DNA of 21,594 bases, taken from positions 1 through 21,594 of the forward strand of contig CAYNVN010000043.1 in NCBI GenBank assembly GCA_964400655.1. Reading direction: 5' to 3'. Made by a program: the position numbers and the translations under genes. How positions within the stretch are numbered: the stretch's first letter is position 1; each line of letters opens with the position of its first letter. The notes below the pieces were generated by a model. The model did not search any database and was not told the origin of the DNA. It saw nothing but the letters and a program-made list of their open reading frames with translations. The stretch comes from B16-G9 sp964400655. GTDB taxonomy: Bacteria; Bacteroidota; Bacteroidia; Bacteroidales; F082. Shown here piece by piece: positions 6,522 to 15,573 of this stretch.

Positions 6522-8855
6522 ATGAAAAATAGAATAGTACTCTTTGTTGCTTTATGGTTTTTAAATACCGCTGTGTTTACTCAGGAAATAGGTATCGGCC
6601 AATGGCGCACCCACCTTCCCTACCAAAAGGTGATTGATGTTATTGCTTTTGATAAAGGTATTTATGCGGCAACACCTTTTAATATTTTTACATACAATTT
6701 TGCAGATAACCGCATTGAACGAATCGACAAGGTAAAAGGTTTAAACGATATCGGCATCAGTAAAATTGAGTTTCATCAAAACACAGGCTCGTTGCTTATT
6801 GCCTATACCAACACAAATATGGATTTGCTGCGCGACGACGGTACAATCATCAACATTTCGGATATAAAAGATAAGGAGATACTGGGCAACAAAACCATTA
6901 ACAGTATTGAATTTCGTGATGATATGGCCTATTTGAGTTGCGGTTTCGGCATTGTGGTACTCGACATGAAAAAGCTCGAAATACGCGACACCTGGTACAT
7001 TGGCCCCGAAGGCGGTTTTATTGATGTTAAAGATTTTACCTACAACGACACCTCCTTTTTTGCCGCTACTGAAAACGGTATCTATTATGCCCGTATCGAT
7101 GCCCCCAACCTGGCCGATTTTAACCAGTGGCATAAGGAAACCCGCATTCCGGAACCCGACAGGCTCTTTAATCAGATTGAAGAATTTAACGGATACATCA
7201 TTACAAATTACGAAGCCGACGGGTATGATGGCGACCAGCTTTATCGTTTCGACGGCAATACATGGAATGAACTTTTCCCCGACGACAACAGCAGGCATAT
7301 CCAGCTAAATGTTAGCCACAATCAGTTACTGATTTCGGAAAGAACCATTGTAAGTGTTGTGGACAAAGACTTCAACCTAATGTTCAGAATATGGAAACCC
7401 GATAAAATGAGCCTGAAACCATTGGCATGCGATATGGATAACGAAGGTAACTACTGGGTTGGCGATACATATAACGGTTTGGTAAAGGCATGGAACAGAG
7501 GCTGGTCGGGCGAGTCCATTCGTCCCAACGGACCGGGAACACCCAGCGTGTTCGACATGGATGCCGGCGGCGAAAATGTTTGGGTGGCTGCCGGTGGCCG
7601 TAAATCAAACTGGGGAAAAATGTACATGCGCGACGGTATTTTTTCGTTTATCGACGAAAACTGGTTTACCCACAATTACACCAATACCGAAGCCTTCGAC
7701 TCCATCAACGATTTTGTTTGTGTAAAAACAGATCCTGCCAACCACAACATTTGCTACGTGGGTACCTGGGGTAAAGGGCTGTTAAAATATGAAAACAACG
7801 AACTTACAGCCATTTACGATAAGTCGAACAGCACCCTAAGGCCATGGATTGCCGCCGACTATCTGATACTTGCCAGCGGCCTCGACTTCGACAACGAAGG
7901 GAATTTATGGGTGGCCAACTCCGGTGCTCCGGCATTGCTGTCGGTAATGTTAAAAGACGGAACATGGAAATCGTTTAACCTTGGAGGCGGCTTAAGCGGC
8001 ATTGATGTTTCGGAACTGATGGTGGATGGTCAAAACCAAAAATGGATATTCAAACGGAAAGAGGGGTTCCTTATCGTTTTTAACGACAACAACACCCTTG
8101 ATGACCCCACCGACGATAAAGCCAAAGTACTTAACTCCTCCACAGGCAATGGAGCCATCCCCGGAACGGGTGTGTTTGCCATGGCCACCGATCAGGACGG
8201 AGAGGTATGGATAGGGTCGGACAAAGGTATTTGTGTGTTTTCCAACCCCGGGCTGATTTTTGAACCGGGTGCCAACTTTGATGCCCATCAAATTTTGGTT
8301 CCCCGAAACGACGGCTCCGGGCTGGCCGATTATCTTCTGGAAACGGAACAGGTAACCGCCATTGCCGTTGACGGTGCCAACAACAAGTGGGTTGGAACCG
8401 AAAGGGCAGGCCTTTTTCAGTTTTCTCCCGACGGACTGAAAGAACTTCATCATTTTACCGCCGAAAACAGCCCGCTGCTTTCAAACAGCATTGTGGACAT
8501 CACCATTAACGACAACGGCGAAGTTTTTGTCGGCACAACCAACGGCATCATCTCATACAAAGGCGAAGCAACTCCGGGACAACCCTCGGGGGAAAACGTT
8601 TACGCCTATCCCAATCCCGTTCGCGAAAACTATTTTGGCCCCATTGCCATTAAAGGCCTTGAAAACAACTCCGACGTTAAAATAACCGATTCCTACGGAA
8701 ACACGGTGTTTGCCACCAAATCGGAAGGCGGGCAGGCAATATGGAACGGATATACCCTCGACGGACGACAGATTTCATCGGGTGTTTACCTTGTGTTTGT
8801 TACCAATTCCGACGGTTCCGAAAAAGTGGTTACCAAAATTCTGGTGATCCGGTAA
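6522..8855 (+). CDS. porZ: T9SS surface component PorZ (beta-propeller protein)
   Basis: A 777-residue protein with a signal peptide (1-21, VFT-QE). It is close to the roughly 776 residues of Porphyromonas gingivalis PorZ as I recall it. The start of the mature chain, GQWRTHLPYQKVIDV followed by IYAATPFNIFTYN and KGLNDIGISKIEF, matches the PorZ N-terminal beta-propeller. Many propeller-blade repeats follow (NEGNYWVGDTYNGLVKA, NEGNLWVANSG, QDGEVWIGSDKGICVF, NNKWVGTERAGLFQF, NGEVFVGTTNGI). Residues 690-777 are a T9SS-type C-terminal domain (YAYPNPVRE, SSGVYLVFV). In known systems PorZ sits on the cell surface with PorU, PorV and PorQ, where it helps deliver anionic LPS to the sortase PorU, and its own C-terminal domain is not a cleaved cargo signal. 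RecO follows 19 nt downstream in the same orientation, probably as one transcript. No other T9SS core gene is in the window. Confidence 0.85.
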   Translation: MKNRIVLFVALWFLNTAVFTQEIGIGQWRTHLPYQKVIDVIAFDKGIYAATPFNIFTYNFADNRIERIDKVKGLNDIGISKIEFHQNTGSLLIAYTNTNMDLLRDDGTIINISDIKDKEILGNKTINSIEFRDDMAYLSCGFGIVVLDMKKLEIRDTWYIGPEGGFIDVKDFTYNDTSFFAATENGIYYARIDAPNLADFNQWHKETRIPEPDRLFNQIEEFNGYIITNYEADGYDGDQLYRFDGNTWNELFPDDNSRHIQLNVSHNQLLISERTIVSVVDKDFNLMFRIWKPDKMSLKPLACDMDNEGNYWVGDTYNGLVKAWNRGWSGESIRPNGPGTPSVFDMDAGGENVWVAAGGRKSNWGKMYMRDGIFSFIDENWFTHNYTNTEAFDSINDFVCVKTDPANHNICYVGTWGKGLLKYENNELTAIYDKSNSTLRPWIAADYLILASGLDFDNEGNLWVANSGAPALLSVMLKDGTWKSFNLGGGLSGIDVSELMVDGQNQKWIFKRKEGFLIVFNDNNTLDDPTDDKAKVLNSSTGNGAIPGTGVFAMATDQDGEVWIGSDKGICVFSNPGLIFEPGANFDAHQILVPRNDGSGLADYLLETEQVTAIAVDGANNKWVGTERAGLFQFSPDGLKELHHFTAENSPLLSNSIVDITINDNGEVFVGTTNGIISYKGEATPGQPSGENVYAYPNPVRENYFGPIAIKGLENNSDVKITDSYGNTVFATKSEGGQAIWNGYTLDGRQISSGVYLVFVTNSDGSEKVVTKILVIR

Positions 8856-8874
8856 AAGTGTTAAACATCAATAA

Positions 8875-9600
8875 ATGACGGGCAATACCAAAGGCATCGT
8901 ATTTCAATCGGTTAAATACTCCGATACAAGTATCATTGTAAAAATATATACCGAGGCACATGGTTTGCAATCGTATATGATAAAAGGGGTAAGAAGCAAA
9001 AAAGCCAAAATGAAGACGGCACTGTTTCAGCCCCTGCAGCTTTTGGAACTTGTTGCCGGTAACCGCGAAAATAAAAATCTGAATTATTTGAAAGAGGCCA
9101 AAGTGGCGCACGCTTATCAATCGGTTCCTTTTGATATGACCAAAAGATCGGTTCTGATGTTTTTAACCGAAATGCTGGTACGTTCCGTTAAAGAGGAGTC
9201 CGCCAATCAAACCCTTTTCCACTGGTTATGGCAAACACTGATATGGTATGACCTTGCCGATAATCCCGGCCCCGATTTTCATTTGGTATTTTTAATTCAG
9301 CTCACAAAGTTTTTAGGATTCTATCCCAAAAACCCCACCATGAAATCAGGTTACTTCGATTTACAGGAGGGAGTATTTGTTAACAGCGAACCACCCCATC
9401 CGCATTACATCAGCGGTGGCGTTTCGGAATTGTTCCACCAGCTTTCGTTAACCTCGTTTAACGGTTTAAGTCATCTTGCCTTAACAACCGGTCAGCGGCG
9501 TAAAATGCTCAACATCCTTATCACATATTATCAGCTGCACCTTTCGGGATTCGGAGAGGTAAAAAGCCTCGAAGTACTCCATCAACTGTTTGAGCCTTAA
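8875..9600 (+). CDS. recO: DNA repair protein RecO
   Basis: A 241-residue cytosolic protein. The N-terminus (GIVFQSVKYSDTSIIVKIYTE, GLQSYMIKGVRSKKAKMKTALFQPLQLLEL) is the RecO OB-fold. The rest is the helical RecO C domain (TKFLGFYP, FDLQEGVF). RecO binds SSB and single-stranded DNA and loads RecA with RecR in the RecFOR gap-repair pathway. The four-cysteine zinc site present in some RecO proteins is absent: there is no cysteine pair anywhere in the chain. The ATG is 19 nt after the porZ stop. The stop codon shares the palindrome TTAA with the stop of convergent lipB (4-bp overlap), so no terminator separates the two genes. Confidence 0.9.
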   Translation: MTGNTKGIVFQSVKYSDTSIIVKIYTEAHGLQSYMIKGVRSKKAKMKTALFQPLQLLELVAGNRENKNLNYLKEAKVAHAYQSVPFDMTKRSVLMFLTEMLVRSVKEESANQTLFHWLWQTLIWYDLADNPGPDFHLVFLIQLTKFLGFYPKNPTMKSGYFDLQEGVFVNSEPPHPHYISGGVSELFHQLSLTSFNGLSHLALTTGQRRKMLNILITYYQLHLSGFGEVKSLEVLHQLFEP

Positions 9601-10304
9601 CCGTTCGTCAGTTGAGAATCATCTAAACCAAAAACCTCTTTAAACGCTTCAATCAAATCGCTCCTTACCGCTTCCATTGAAATTTCACGGTTTAATTCCT
9701 TTTTTAGCGAGGTAACGCCCTTGTCATGTAATCCGCAGGGGATGATGTAATCGAAATAATCAAGATTGGTATTAACATTCAGGGCAAAGCCGTGCATGCT
9801 CACCTTTTTACTGATTTTCATTCCTATTGCAGCAATTTTGCGTGCTTTTGTTTTGCTGCCGGCATCTAACCAAACGCCGGTAGCTCCTTCCAGGCGGGTG
9901 GCTGTAATACCATACCGCGCCACGGTTTGTATCAGCATCTCTTCGATGTTAAACACAAAATCTTTTATGGAAATGTTCAGCTTATCAAGATCAAAAACAG
10001 GATATCCCACCAGCTGGCCGGGGCCGTGATAGGTAATATCTCCTCCGCGTTCAACTTTATAAAAAGAGGCGTTTTTGGTTTTAAGCATCTCTTTATCCAG
10101 CAGCAGGTTTCTTTCGTCGCCACTATTACCCAGTGTATATACATGCGGGTGTTCAAGTAAAAAAAGGTGATTGGATGTGCTGCCCCGGCGTTTTCCGGTT
10201 TTTATTTCAAAATTTCCGGTAAACAGCTTTTTTTGGATTTCCCACGCTTTTTTATAGTCGGTTAATCCGTTTTGATGAAGTTTTATGGTAAGCGGCTCAT
10301 TCAT
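9597..10304 (-). CDS. lipB: Octanoyltransferase LipB
   Basis: A 235-residue cytosolic enzyme that moves octanoyl from acyl carrier protein to the lipoyl domains of dehydrogenase E2 subunits and GcvH, the first step of de novo lipoate attachment. Motifs seen: LLEHPHVYTLG (49-59), the signature RGGDITYHGPGQL (86-98), ARKIAAIG with catalytic Lys156, and IIPCG with nucleophile Cys190. Both members of the Cys/Lys catalytic pair are present, and the length is normal. lipA lies just upstream with 13 nt between them, so lipA-lipB form an operon that covers both steps. The 3' end overlaps convergent recO by 4 bp. Confidence 0.95.
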   Translation of the reverse strand: MNEPLTIKLHQNGLTDYKKAWEIQKKLFTGNFEIKTGKRRGSTSNHLFLLEHPHVYTLGNSGDERNLLLDKEMLKTKNASFYKVERGGDITYHGPGQLVGYPVFDLDKLNISIKDFVFNIEEMLIQTVARYGITATRLEGATGVWLDAGSKTKARKIAAIGMKISKKVSMHGFALNVNTNLDYFDYIIPCGLHDKGVTSLKKELNREISMEAVRSDLIEAFKEVFGLDDSQLTNG

Positions 10305-10317
10305 GTTGCAACAATTT

Positions 10318-11187
10318 TTACAAGGTTACATGTTTTTCGGCATGGTACGACGACCGCACCAGCGGACCGCTTTCCACAAACTTAAATCCTTTTTGCAGCC
10401 CTGCTTTTTCGTACTCTTTAAACTGTTGGGGCGTTACATATTCCACCACCTCAAGATGTTTTTTTGAAGGTTGCAAATACTGCCCGATGGTCATCACTTT
10501 AACACCAACTGCAAGCAAATCGTCCATTACTTCGTAAACCTCTTCGGGCGTTTCACCCAATCCTGCCATAATACCCGATTTGGCGGTTACCCCCGATTGG
10601 GCAATAATCTCCAGTGTTTTTAAGCTCACGTCGTATTTGGCCCTGCTGCGTGTTTGGGGGGTAAGCCGTCGCACGGTTTCCAGATTATGCGAAATAATCT
10701 CCGGTTTGGCATCGGTAACAATTTTTATCAAGTCTTCCCTGCCGTCAAAATCGGGGGTTAAGGTTTCGATGGTGGTATGCGGATTTAACTTTTTTACCTC
10801 TTTAATGGTTGCCGCCCAGATACCGGCACCAAGGTCATCCAAATCATCACGGTCCACCGAAGTCAACACCACATGTTTCAGGTTTAACAATTTCACCGAC
10901 CGGGCAATGCGTTCGGGTTCTTCCCAGTCTGCCGGAAGCGGTTTACCGGTTTTAACGTTACAAAATTTGCAGGATCGGGTACAAATATCACCCAATATCA
11001 TCAGCGTGGCCGTTCCCCTTCCCCAGCATTCGTGAAGATTCGGACAATGTCCGCTGGTACAAATGGTGTGTAATTTGTGTTTTTCCACAATCTCTTTAAC
11101 CGACACATACTCCTTCCCTTTGGCAACTTTTATTTTAAGCCAGTCGGGTTTACGACGCATATTTTGTTTTTTATCTTTCTGTTTCAT
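10318..11187 (-). CDS. lipA: Lipoyl synthase LipA
   Basis: A radical SAM enzyme that inserts two sulfurs into protein-bound octanoyl groups, completing the lipoyl cofactor made from the LipB product. Numbering from the ATG at 11187 (289 residues): auxiliary-cluster motif C43-x4-C48-x5-C54 (CTSGHCPNLHEC), radical SAM motif C69-x3-C73-x2-C76 (CTRSCKFC), and the C-terminal RSSY (278-281), whose serine ligates the auxiliary cluster in known LipA. All ligands are intact. A frame extending to TTG at 11199 exists, but a GAGG ribosome-binding site falls 6 nt before the ATG at 11187, so I chose the ATG. First gene of the lipA-lipB operon. Confidence 0.95.
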   Translation of the reverse strand: MKQKDKKQNMRRKPDWLKIKVAKGKEYVSVKEIVEKHKLHTICTSGHCPNLHECWGRGTATLMILGDICTRSCKFCNVKTGKPLPADWEEPERIARSVKLLNLKHVVLTSVDRDDLDDLGAGIWAATIKEVKKLNPHTTIETLTPDFDGREDLIKIVTDAKPEIISHNLETVRRLTPQTRSRAKYDVSLKTLEIIAQSGVTAKSGIMAGLGETPEEVYEVMDDLLAVGVKVMTIGQYLQPSKKHLEVVEYVTPQQFKEYEKAGLQKGFKFVESGPLVRSSYHAEKHVTL

Positions 11188-11193
11188 TTTCAA

Positions 11194-11197
11194 CCTC
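11194..11197 (-). promoter_or_regulatory. Ribosome-binding site that fixes the lipA start
   Basis: GAGG on the minus strand, followed by TTGAAA and then ATG at 11187-11185. Clear Shine-Dalgarno sites are uncommon in Bacteroidota, so this one helps reject the longer TTG-initiated frame, whose start codon lies on the same bases. Confidence 0.55.
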
Positions 11198-11298
11198 AAA
11201 TTTGGTGCGGCTAAAATAACGCATTTATTCCGGTTTAACCTGTTTTAAAAGCGACCGTTTCCAAACTAATTTATAATCAATTTAAGCATCAATTATAT

Positions 11299-11306
11299 TA
11301 ATTTTG
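11299..11306 (+). promoter_or_regulatory. -10 element of the C25 protease gene
   Basis: TAATTTTG is a perfect TAnnTTTG match, with a predicted transcription start near 11312 and a leader of about 35 nt before the ATG at 11348. No TTG is seen at the standard spacing. It lies in the 160-bp divergent gap with lipA. Confidence 0.5.
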
Positions 11307-11347
11307 AGCCCTGCAAAAAAAGGATAATCACTTATAATTATTATAGA

Positions 11348-14300
11348 ATGAAAAAAACATTTTTCGCTTTGTTTACAAGATATCTTCTTGTAACCATATT
11401 TTTATGTATTGCCGCAACCCAAAGTTATTCGCAACAAAAAACAATTACCTATTCCGACAGCCGGGGCAAAGCCGGCCTTACGGTTTTAAACGAAAACAGT
11501 CAGCAAATTGAATTTAATTTCTCCGTTGATAAATTCAGCCTTACCGACATAACGGTTGAAAAACAGTTGATGAAGAAAATAAACCTGAAAGGAATCTATC
11601 TGCCCAATAACGAAGGTGCCCCCGACCTGCCCTTTTACAGCAGGTATATAGCCATTCCGCAGGGAGCAACCGCCCATGTTAAAATTGTTGATAAACGTAC
11701 CGAAACAATGACCAATATGGATATTGCACCGGCACCGCGTATTCCGAAAGATGATGAAACGGCTCCTTTGACACCGGTAAGAGATAAAAAGATTTATTCA
11801 ACCAATGCTTTTTATCCTCAACAGTGCGTAAGAATTTCAAAACCCATGAAAATAAGAGGGCTTGATGTGGTTCTTATCAGTTTCAGTCCGTTTCAGTACA
11901 ACCCCGTTACTAAAGAACTGCTGATCAATCGCGATATGCAGGTGGAAGTAACCTTTGAAGGAGGCAACGGCCATTTTGGCGACGACCGGTTACGCAGTCG
12001 CTGGTGGGATCCCATTATGAAAGACGAAGTGGTGAATTATAAAGAGCTGCCCGATATTGATTACAACAAACGTCTCTTGCGCGCATCGAATACCGGTTGC
12101 GAGTATATCATCATTGTTCCCGATGATGACTATTTCTCCAAATGGGCCGACTCCATCAGGATATTCCGGTTAAAACAGGGCATTACCACTCAAATTTATA
12201 AAACATCGGAAATTGGAGGAAACAACAGCACTGCCATCGAACAGTTTATCGACAGCGCTTACAACACATGGGACATTCCTCCGTCGGCCGTTCTGTTAAT
12301 GGCCGATTACGGTACCGACCCCGCCAACTCAATCGACAGCCCCGTTTACGACAATTACTGTATTTCAGACAACACCTATGCCGACGTTGACGGCGACCAT
12401 CTTCCCGATGTTGTGCTTGCCAGAATGACTGCCCAAAATGAAGATATGCTGGAAACAATGGTTAATAAAGCCATCAATTACGAGCGCAATCCTCCGGTTA
12501 ATCAATATTTTTACGACCACCCCGTTACGGCGATGGGCTGGCAAACCGAACGCTGGTTCCAGCTTTGTTCAGAAATTATTGCCGGATTTATGGAAAACAA
12601 GCTGGGAAAAACCGTAAACCGTGAAAATGCCATTTATCAGGGTAACAATAACGGCCCCTGGTCAACCGCCTCCAACACCAATACCATTGTTAACTATTTT
12701 GGCGAAAGCGGTTTGGGTTATATTCCCGACGATCCGTCATACCTTACCGACTGGGGCGGTAACGCAACACGCATTAACAACGATATTAATACAGGAGCTT
12801 TTCTGGTACAGCACCGCGACCATGGCGGTACCGACGGCTGGGGAGAGCCCTCTTACAAAACCGGCGATTTAGACGGACTTGTAAACACCGATCACACCTA
12901 TGTATTTTCCATTAACTGTTTAACCGGAAAATTCAATATTAACGGCACCTGCTTTGCCGAAAAATTTCATCGCGGCGAATATGGTGCACTGGGAATTATT
13001 GCGGCTACCGAAGTTTCCTATTCTTTTGTTAACGACACCTACGTTTGGGGTATGTACGACAATATGTGGCCCGACTTTATGCCCGATTACGGAACCACAC
13101 CCGATTCGAGAGGCGTTCTGCCGGCTTTTGGAAATGCAGCGGGAAAATACTTTTTAGAACAATCAAACTGGCCTTCAAACCCGAACAATAAAGAGGTAAC
13201 CTATTATCTTTTCCATGCTCACGGCGATGCTTTTACAGATGTTTACTACAACATGCCCCAACACATGGATATTGAGCACGATAACGTAATGCTGTCGGGG
13301 GTTGATTTTTTCACCATTAAAGCCGACTCCGGTGCATTCATCTGCTTAACAAACGGAGAAGAGATTATTGGAACGGCAACTGCCAACGGCGATTATCTTG
13401 ATGTACCCATTATTCCGCAGGAACCCGGAGAATTTATTGATATCGTTATCACAAAACAAAATTATTTCCGCTACAGTACCACCGTTAACGTTATTCCTCC
13501 CGACGGCCCCTATTGCATGTACTTTAATCATGAAATAAACGATACGCTTGGAAACGGGAACGGTACTCCCGAATTTGGAGAAACCATTTTGCTTTCGCTC
13601 CAAATGAGAAATCTCGGAACCGAAGACGGTATCGGGGTAAATGTACGCATCAAAACCAACGACCAGTATATTACTCTAATCGATTCAACCCAAATGTATG
13701 ACACCATCTATTCCGATTCTGCCAAGTGGGAATACCTCGCTTATAAAATGAAAATCAGCAACGGCATTCCGGATATGCACAGAGTATTGTTTGATGTTTA
13801 TGCCACTGACGAAAACGATTCAACGTGGATAACAAGGTTTTATATATCGTTTATGGCACCAAAAATTGTCCCGTACGAATTAACCGTTGACGATTCACAA
13901 TACGGAAATAACAACGGACACCTCGATCCGGGCGAAACAGCCGATTTAAAAGTAAAACTTAAAAACAGAGGACATTGTATTGCCACCAATGTTTTAAACG
14001 ATATGCTTCCTTGGAACAATTATATTACCATGTTATCCGGAACCGATACAATTTCCGCTTTAGGCATGCTCGGACATACTTATGCTGTTTTCAGTGTTTC
14101 GGTTGCCGACAGCGCCCCCGAAGGAATGATCGCCGAAATGCACTACTCGGCCAAAAGTGCCGGTTACAATATTGAAAAGACATATTTCCCGAAAATTGGA
14201 ATGTTTTTAGAAGATTTTGAAACCGGAAACTTTAATAAATATAACTGGCAACAGGGTGGCGATTTGCCGTGGGTCATCAGTAACCAATATCCCTATCAGG

Positions 14301-15427
14301 GGCTTTATCAGGCCAAATCGGGAGCCATTGGCAATAATCAAACCAGCGAACTCTCCATTGAGTATAAAGTAATGGCCGAAGATCAAATCAAATTTTACAA
14401 AAAAGTTTCATCGGAACCCGATTTTGATGTTTTTAACTTTTATATTGATGATGAACTGTTAAGCTCATGGTCGGGAACCCACGAAGGATGGACCCATCAA
14501 ATATATGATGTTTCTCCTGGCCTCCATGAGTTTAAATGGGTGTATAGTAAAGACTTTTCGGGCGTTACCGGTGCCGACTGTGCATGGCTTGACTACATTG
14601 AATTGCCCACCATGCTGGTTACCACCATTTTTGCAGGGCCCGATGACGAATCGTGTGCCAACAGCGACTATCAGCTGATGGCAACGGCCACCAATCAGAA
14701 CACTATTTTGTGGCTTACTTCCGGAGACGGAACTTTTAACGACCCCACCTTGTTACAACCCCTGTACACACCGGGCACACAGGATATTAACAACGGTAAT
14801 GTTATCCTTACCATGACCATTATTGATAACGATGGCTACAACTACTCCGATGATATGGTTCTTACCTTTGTACATGAGCCCAAAGCACCCGAAAAACCCC
14901 AAGGCCCTGATTTTGTTGACGTATTTAAAGTAACCGAAACCGACTATACAACCATCCCGGTAGAAGGTGCCGACTATTACAGCTGGACATTAAACCCCGC
15001 CGATGCAGGTTCGGTTTTTGATAACGATACAGCCGTTACCGTTTACTGGAACAGCAACTTCACCGGCGAAGTCTGGTTAAAAGTTGAGGCAGTAAACAAT
15101 TGTGGTAACAGTGTTCCGTCCGACTCGCTGTACATTGTGGTGGATAACACTGTAGGCGTACTGGGCAATACTTCCGATGACTTTAACATGGTGGTTGCTC
15201 CCAATCCCAACAAAGGTGCATTCAGCCTTATTATTAACAATCCTGCCGGCGAACCGGTTAAAATTAAACTGATCGACAATATGGGTAACGAAGTTTACCG
15301 TAATGTAAAACTTACGGGTAACAACCTTAATCGCAGGTTTAATTTAAACCTCAAACCGGGCGTTTACCTGCTGGTGGCCAACAGCGGCAACAAACAATAT
15401 GTTCGCAAAGTACTTATCATGCAGTAA
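11348..15427 (+). CDS. Gingipain-like C25 cysteine protease, multidomain, T9SS cargo
   Basis: A 1359-residue exported protease. In order: a signal peptide (about 1-29, SYS-QQ); a C25-type propeptide (about 35-235, with APDLPFYSRYIAIPQGA); the caspase-like catalytic domain (about 250-640) with His492 in HRDHGG and Cys524 in SINCLTGKF, the expected dyad, after the DGDHLPDVVLARM segment; Ig-like domains (about 645-840 and 840-950); a jelly-roll/MAM-like adhesin domain (FLEDFETG to CAWLDYIELP, about 953-1087); two PKD/Ig-like modules (about 1095-1175 and 1180-1266); and a type A T9SS C-terminal domain (about 1280-1359, APNPNKGAF...VRKVLIMQ). C25 enzymes are endopeptidases activated by propeptide removal; specificity (Arg or Lys) cannot be predicted here. 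The sortase PorU is also C25 but differs: this protein has the secreted-protease propeptide and adhesin-type modules. It is monocistronic, with its own promoter and a strong terminator. Confidence 0.9.
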   Translation: MKKTFFALFTRYLLVTIFLCIAATQSYSQQKTITYSDSRGKAGLTVLNENSQQIEFNFSVDKFSLTDITVEKQLMKKINLKGIYLPNNEGAPDLPFYSRYIAIPQGATAHVKIVDKRTETMTNMDIAPAPRIPKDDETAPLTPVRDKKIYSTNAFYPQQCVRISKPMKIRGLDVVLISFSPFQYNPVTKELLINRDMQVEVTFEGGNGHFGDDRLRSRWWDPIMKDEVVNYKELPDIDYNKRLLRASNTGCEYIIIVPDDDYFSKWADSIRIFRLKQGITTQIYKTSEIGGNNSTAIEQFIDSAYNTWDIPPSAVLLMADYGTDPANSIDSPVYDNYCISDNTYADVDGDHLPDVVLARMTAQNEDMLETMVNKAINYERNPPVNQYFYDHPVTAMGWQTERWFQLCSEIIAGFMENKLGKTVNRENAIYQGNNNGPWSTASNTNTIVNYFGESGLGYIPDDPSYLTDWGGNATRINNDINTGAFLVQHRDHGGTDGWGEPSYKTGDLDGLVNTDHTYVFSINCLTGKFNINGTCFAEKFHRGEYGALGIIAATEVSYSFVNDTYVWGMYDNMWPDFMPDYGTTPDSRGVLPAFGNAAGKYFLEQSNWPSNPNNKEVTYYLFHAHGDAFTDVYYNMPQHMDIEHDNVMLSGVDFFTIKADSGAFICLTNGEEIIGTATANGDYLDVPIIPQEPGEFIDIVITKQNYFRYSTTVNVIPPDGPYCMYFNHEINDTLGNGNGTPEFGETILLSLQMRNLGTEDGIGVNVRIKTNDQYITLIDSTQMYDTIYSDSAKWEYLAYKMKISNGIPDMHRVLFDVYATDENDSTWITRFYISFMAPKIVPYELTVDDSQYGNNNGHLDPGETADLKVKLKNRGHCIATNVLNDMLPWNNYITMLSGTDTISALGMLGHTYAVFSVSVADSAPEGMIAEMHYSAKSAGYNIEKTYFPKIGMFLEDFETGNFNKYNWQQGGDLPWVISNQYPYQGLYQAKSGAIGNNQTSELSIEYKVMAEDQIKFYKKVSSEPDFDVFNFYIDDELLSSWSGTHEGWTHQIYDVSPGLHEFKWVYSKDFSGVTGADCAWLDYIELPTMLVTTIFAGPDDESCANSDYQLMATATNQNTILWLTSGDGTFNDPTLLQPLYTPGTQDINNGNVILTMTIIDNDGYNYSDDMVLTFVHEPKAPEKPQGPDFVDVFKVTETDYTTIPVEGADYYSWTLNPADAGSVFDNDTAVTVYWNSNFTGEVWLKVEAVNNCGNSVPSDSLYIVVDNTVGVLGNTSDDFNMVVAPNPNKGAFSLIINNPAGEPVKIKLIDNMGNEVYRNVKLTGNNLNRRFNLNLKPGVYLLVANSGNKQYVRKVLIMQ

Positions 15428-15446
15428 CATATAAACCTTTCCATAT

Positions 15447-15503
15447 AAAAAAGAGGTTGTCTGAAAAGCAAAAGGCTTTTATACTGACAACCTCTTTTCT
15501 TTT
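15447..15503 (+). terminator. Strong intrinsic terminator after the C25 protease
   Basis: AAAAGAGGTTGTC (15449-15461) pairs perfectly with GACAACCTCTTTT (15486-15498), 13 bp. An inner AAAAGC/GCTTTT pairing extends the hairpin, and TTTTCTTTT follows. The A-run on the left arm would also allow termination in the opposite direction. It begins about 20 nt past the stop codon. Confidence 0.9.
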
Positions 15504-15511
15504 GAAGGGAA

Positions 15512-15542
15512 TTGAAAACAGATAACAATTGTGTTATTTTTG
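15512..15542 (+). promoter_or_regulatory. Promoter of the FAD oxidoreductase gene
   Basis: TTG at 15512-15514, a 20-nt spacer, then TATTTTTG at 15535-15542, a full TAnnTTTG match. Transcription would begin near 15549, about 25 nt before the ATG. It lies directly behind the preceding terminator. Confidence 0.7.
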
Positions 15543-15573
15543 TTAGCTTACATTAAATCATTAATTCCTGTTG

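Noticed and set aside
6741..7298. Leftward 185-codon frame inside porZ
   Set aside because: Shadow of a well-supported gene; no start signal and no recognisable domain.
10318..11199. Longer lipA beginning at TTG 11199
   Set aside because: The TTG overlaps the GAGG ribosome-binding site that serves ATG 11187, and the extra four residues are not needed by the family.
11191..11206. CAAATTTG on the minus strand as the lipA -10 element
   Set aside because: One mismatch to TAnnTTTG, and transcription from it would start after the GAGG site, removing the ribosome-binding site from the mRNA.
11348..15427. The C25 protein as the T9SS sortase PorU
   Set aside because: PorU is also a C25 protein, and porZ is nearby, but this chain has a gingipain-type propeptide, adhesin-like modules and a normal cargo tail, so a secreted protease fits better.
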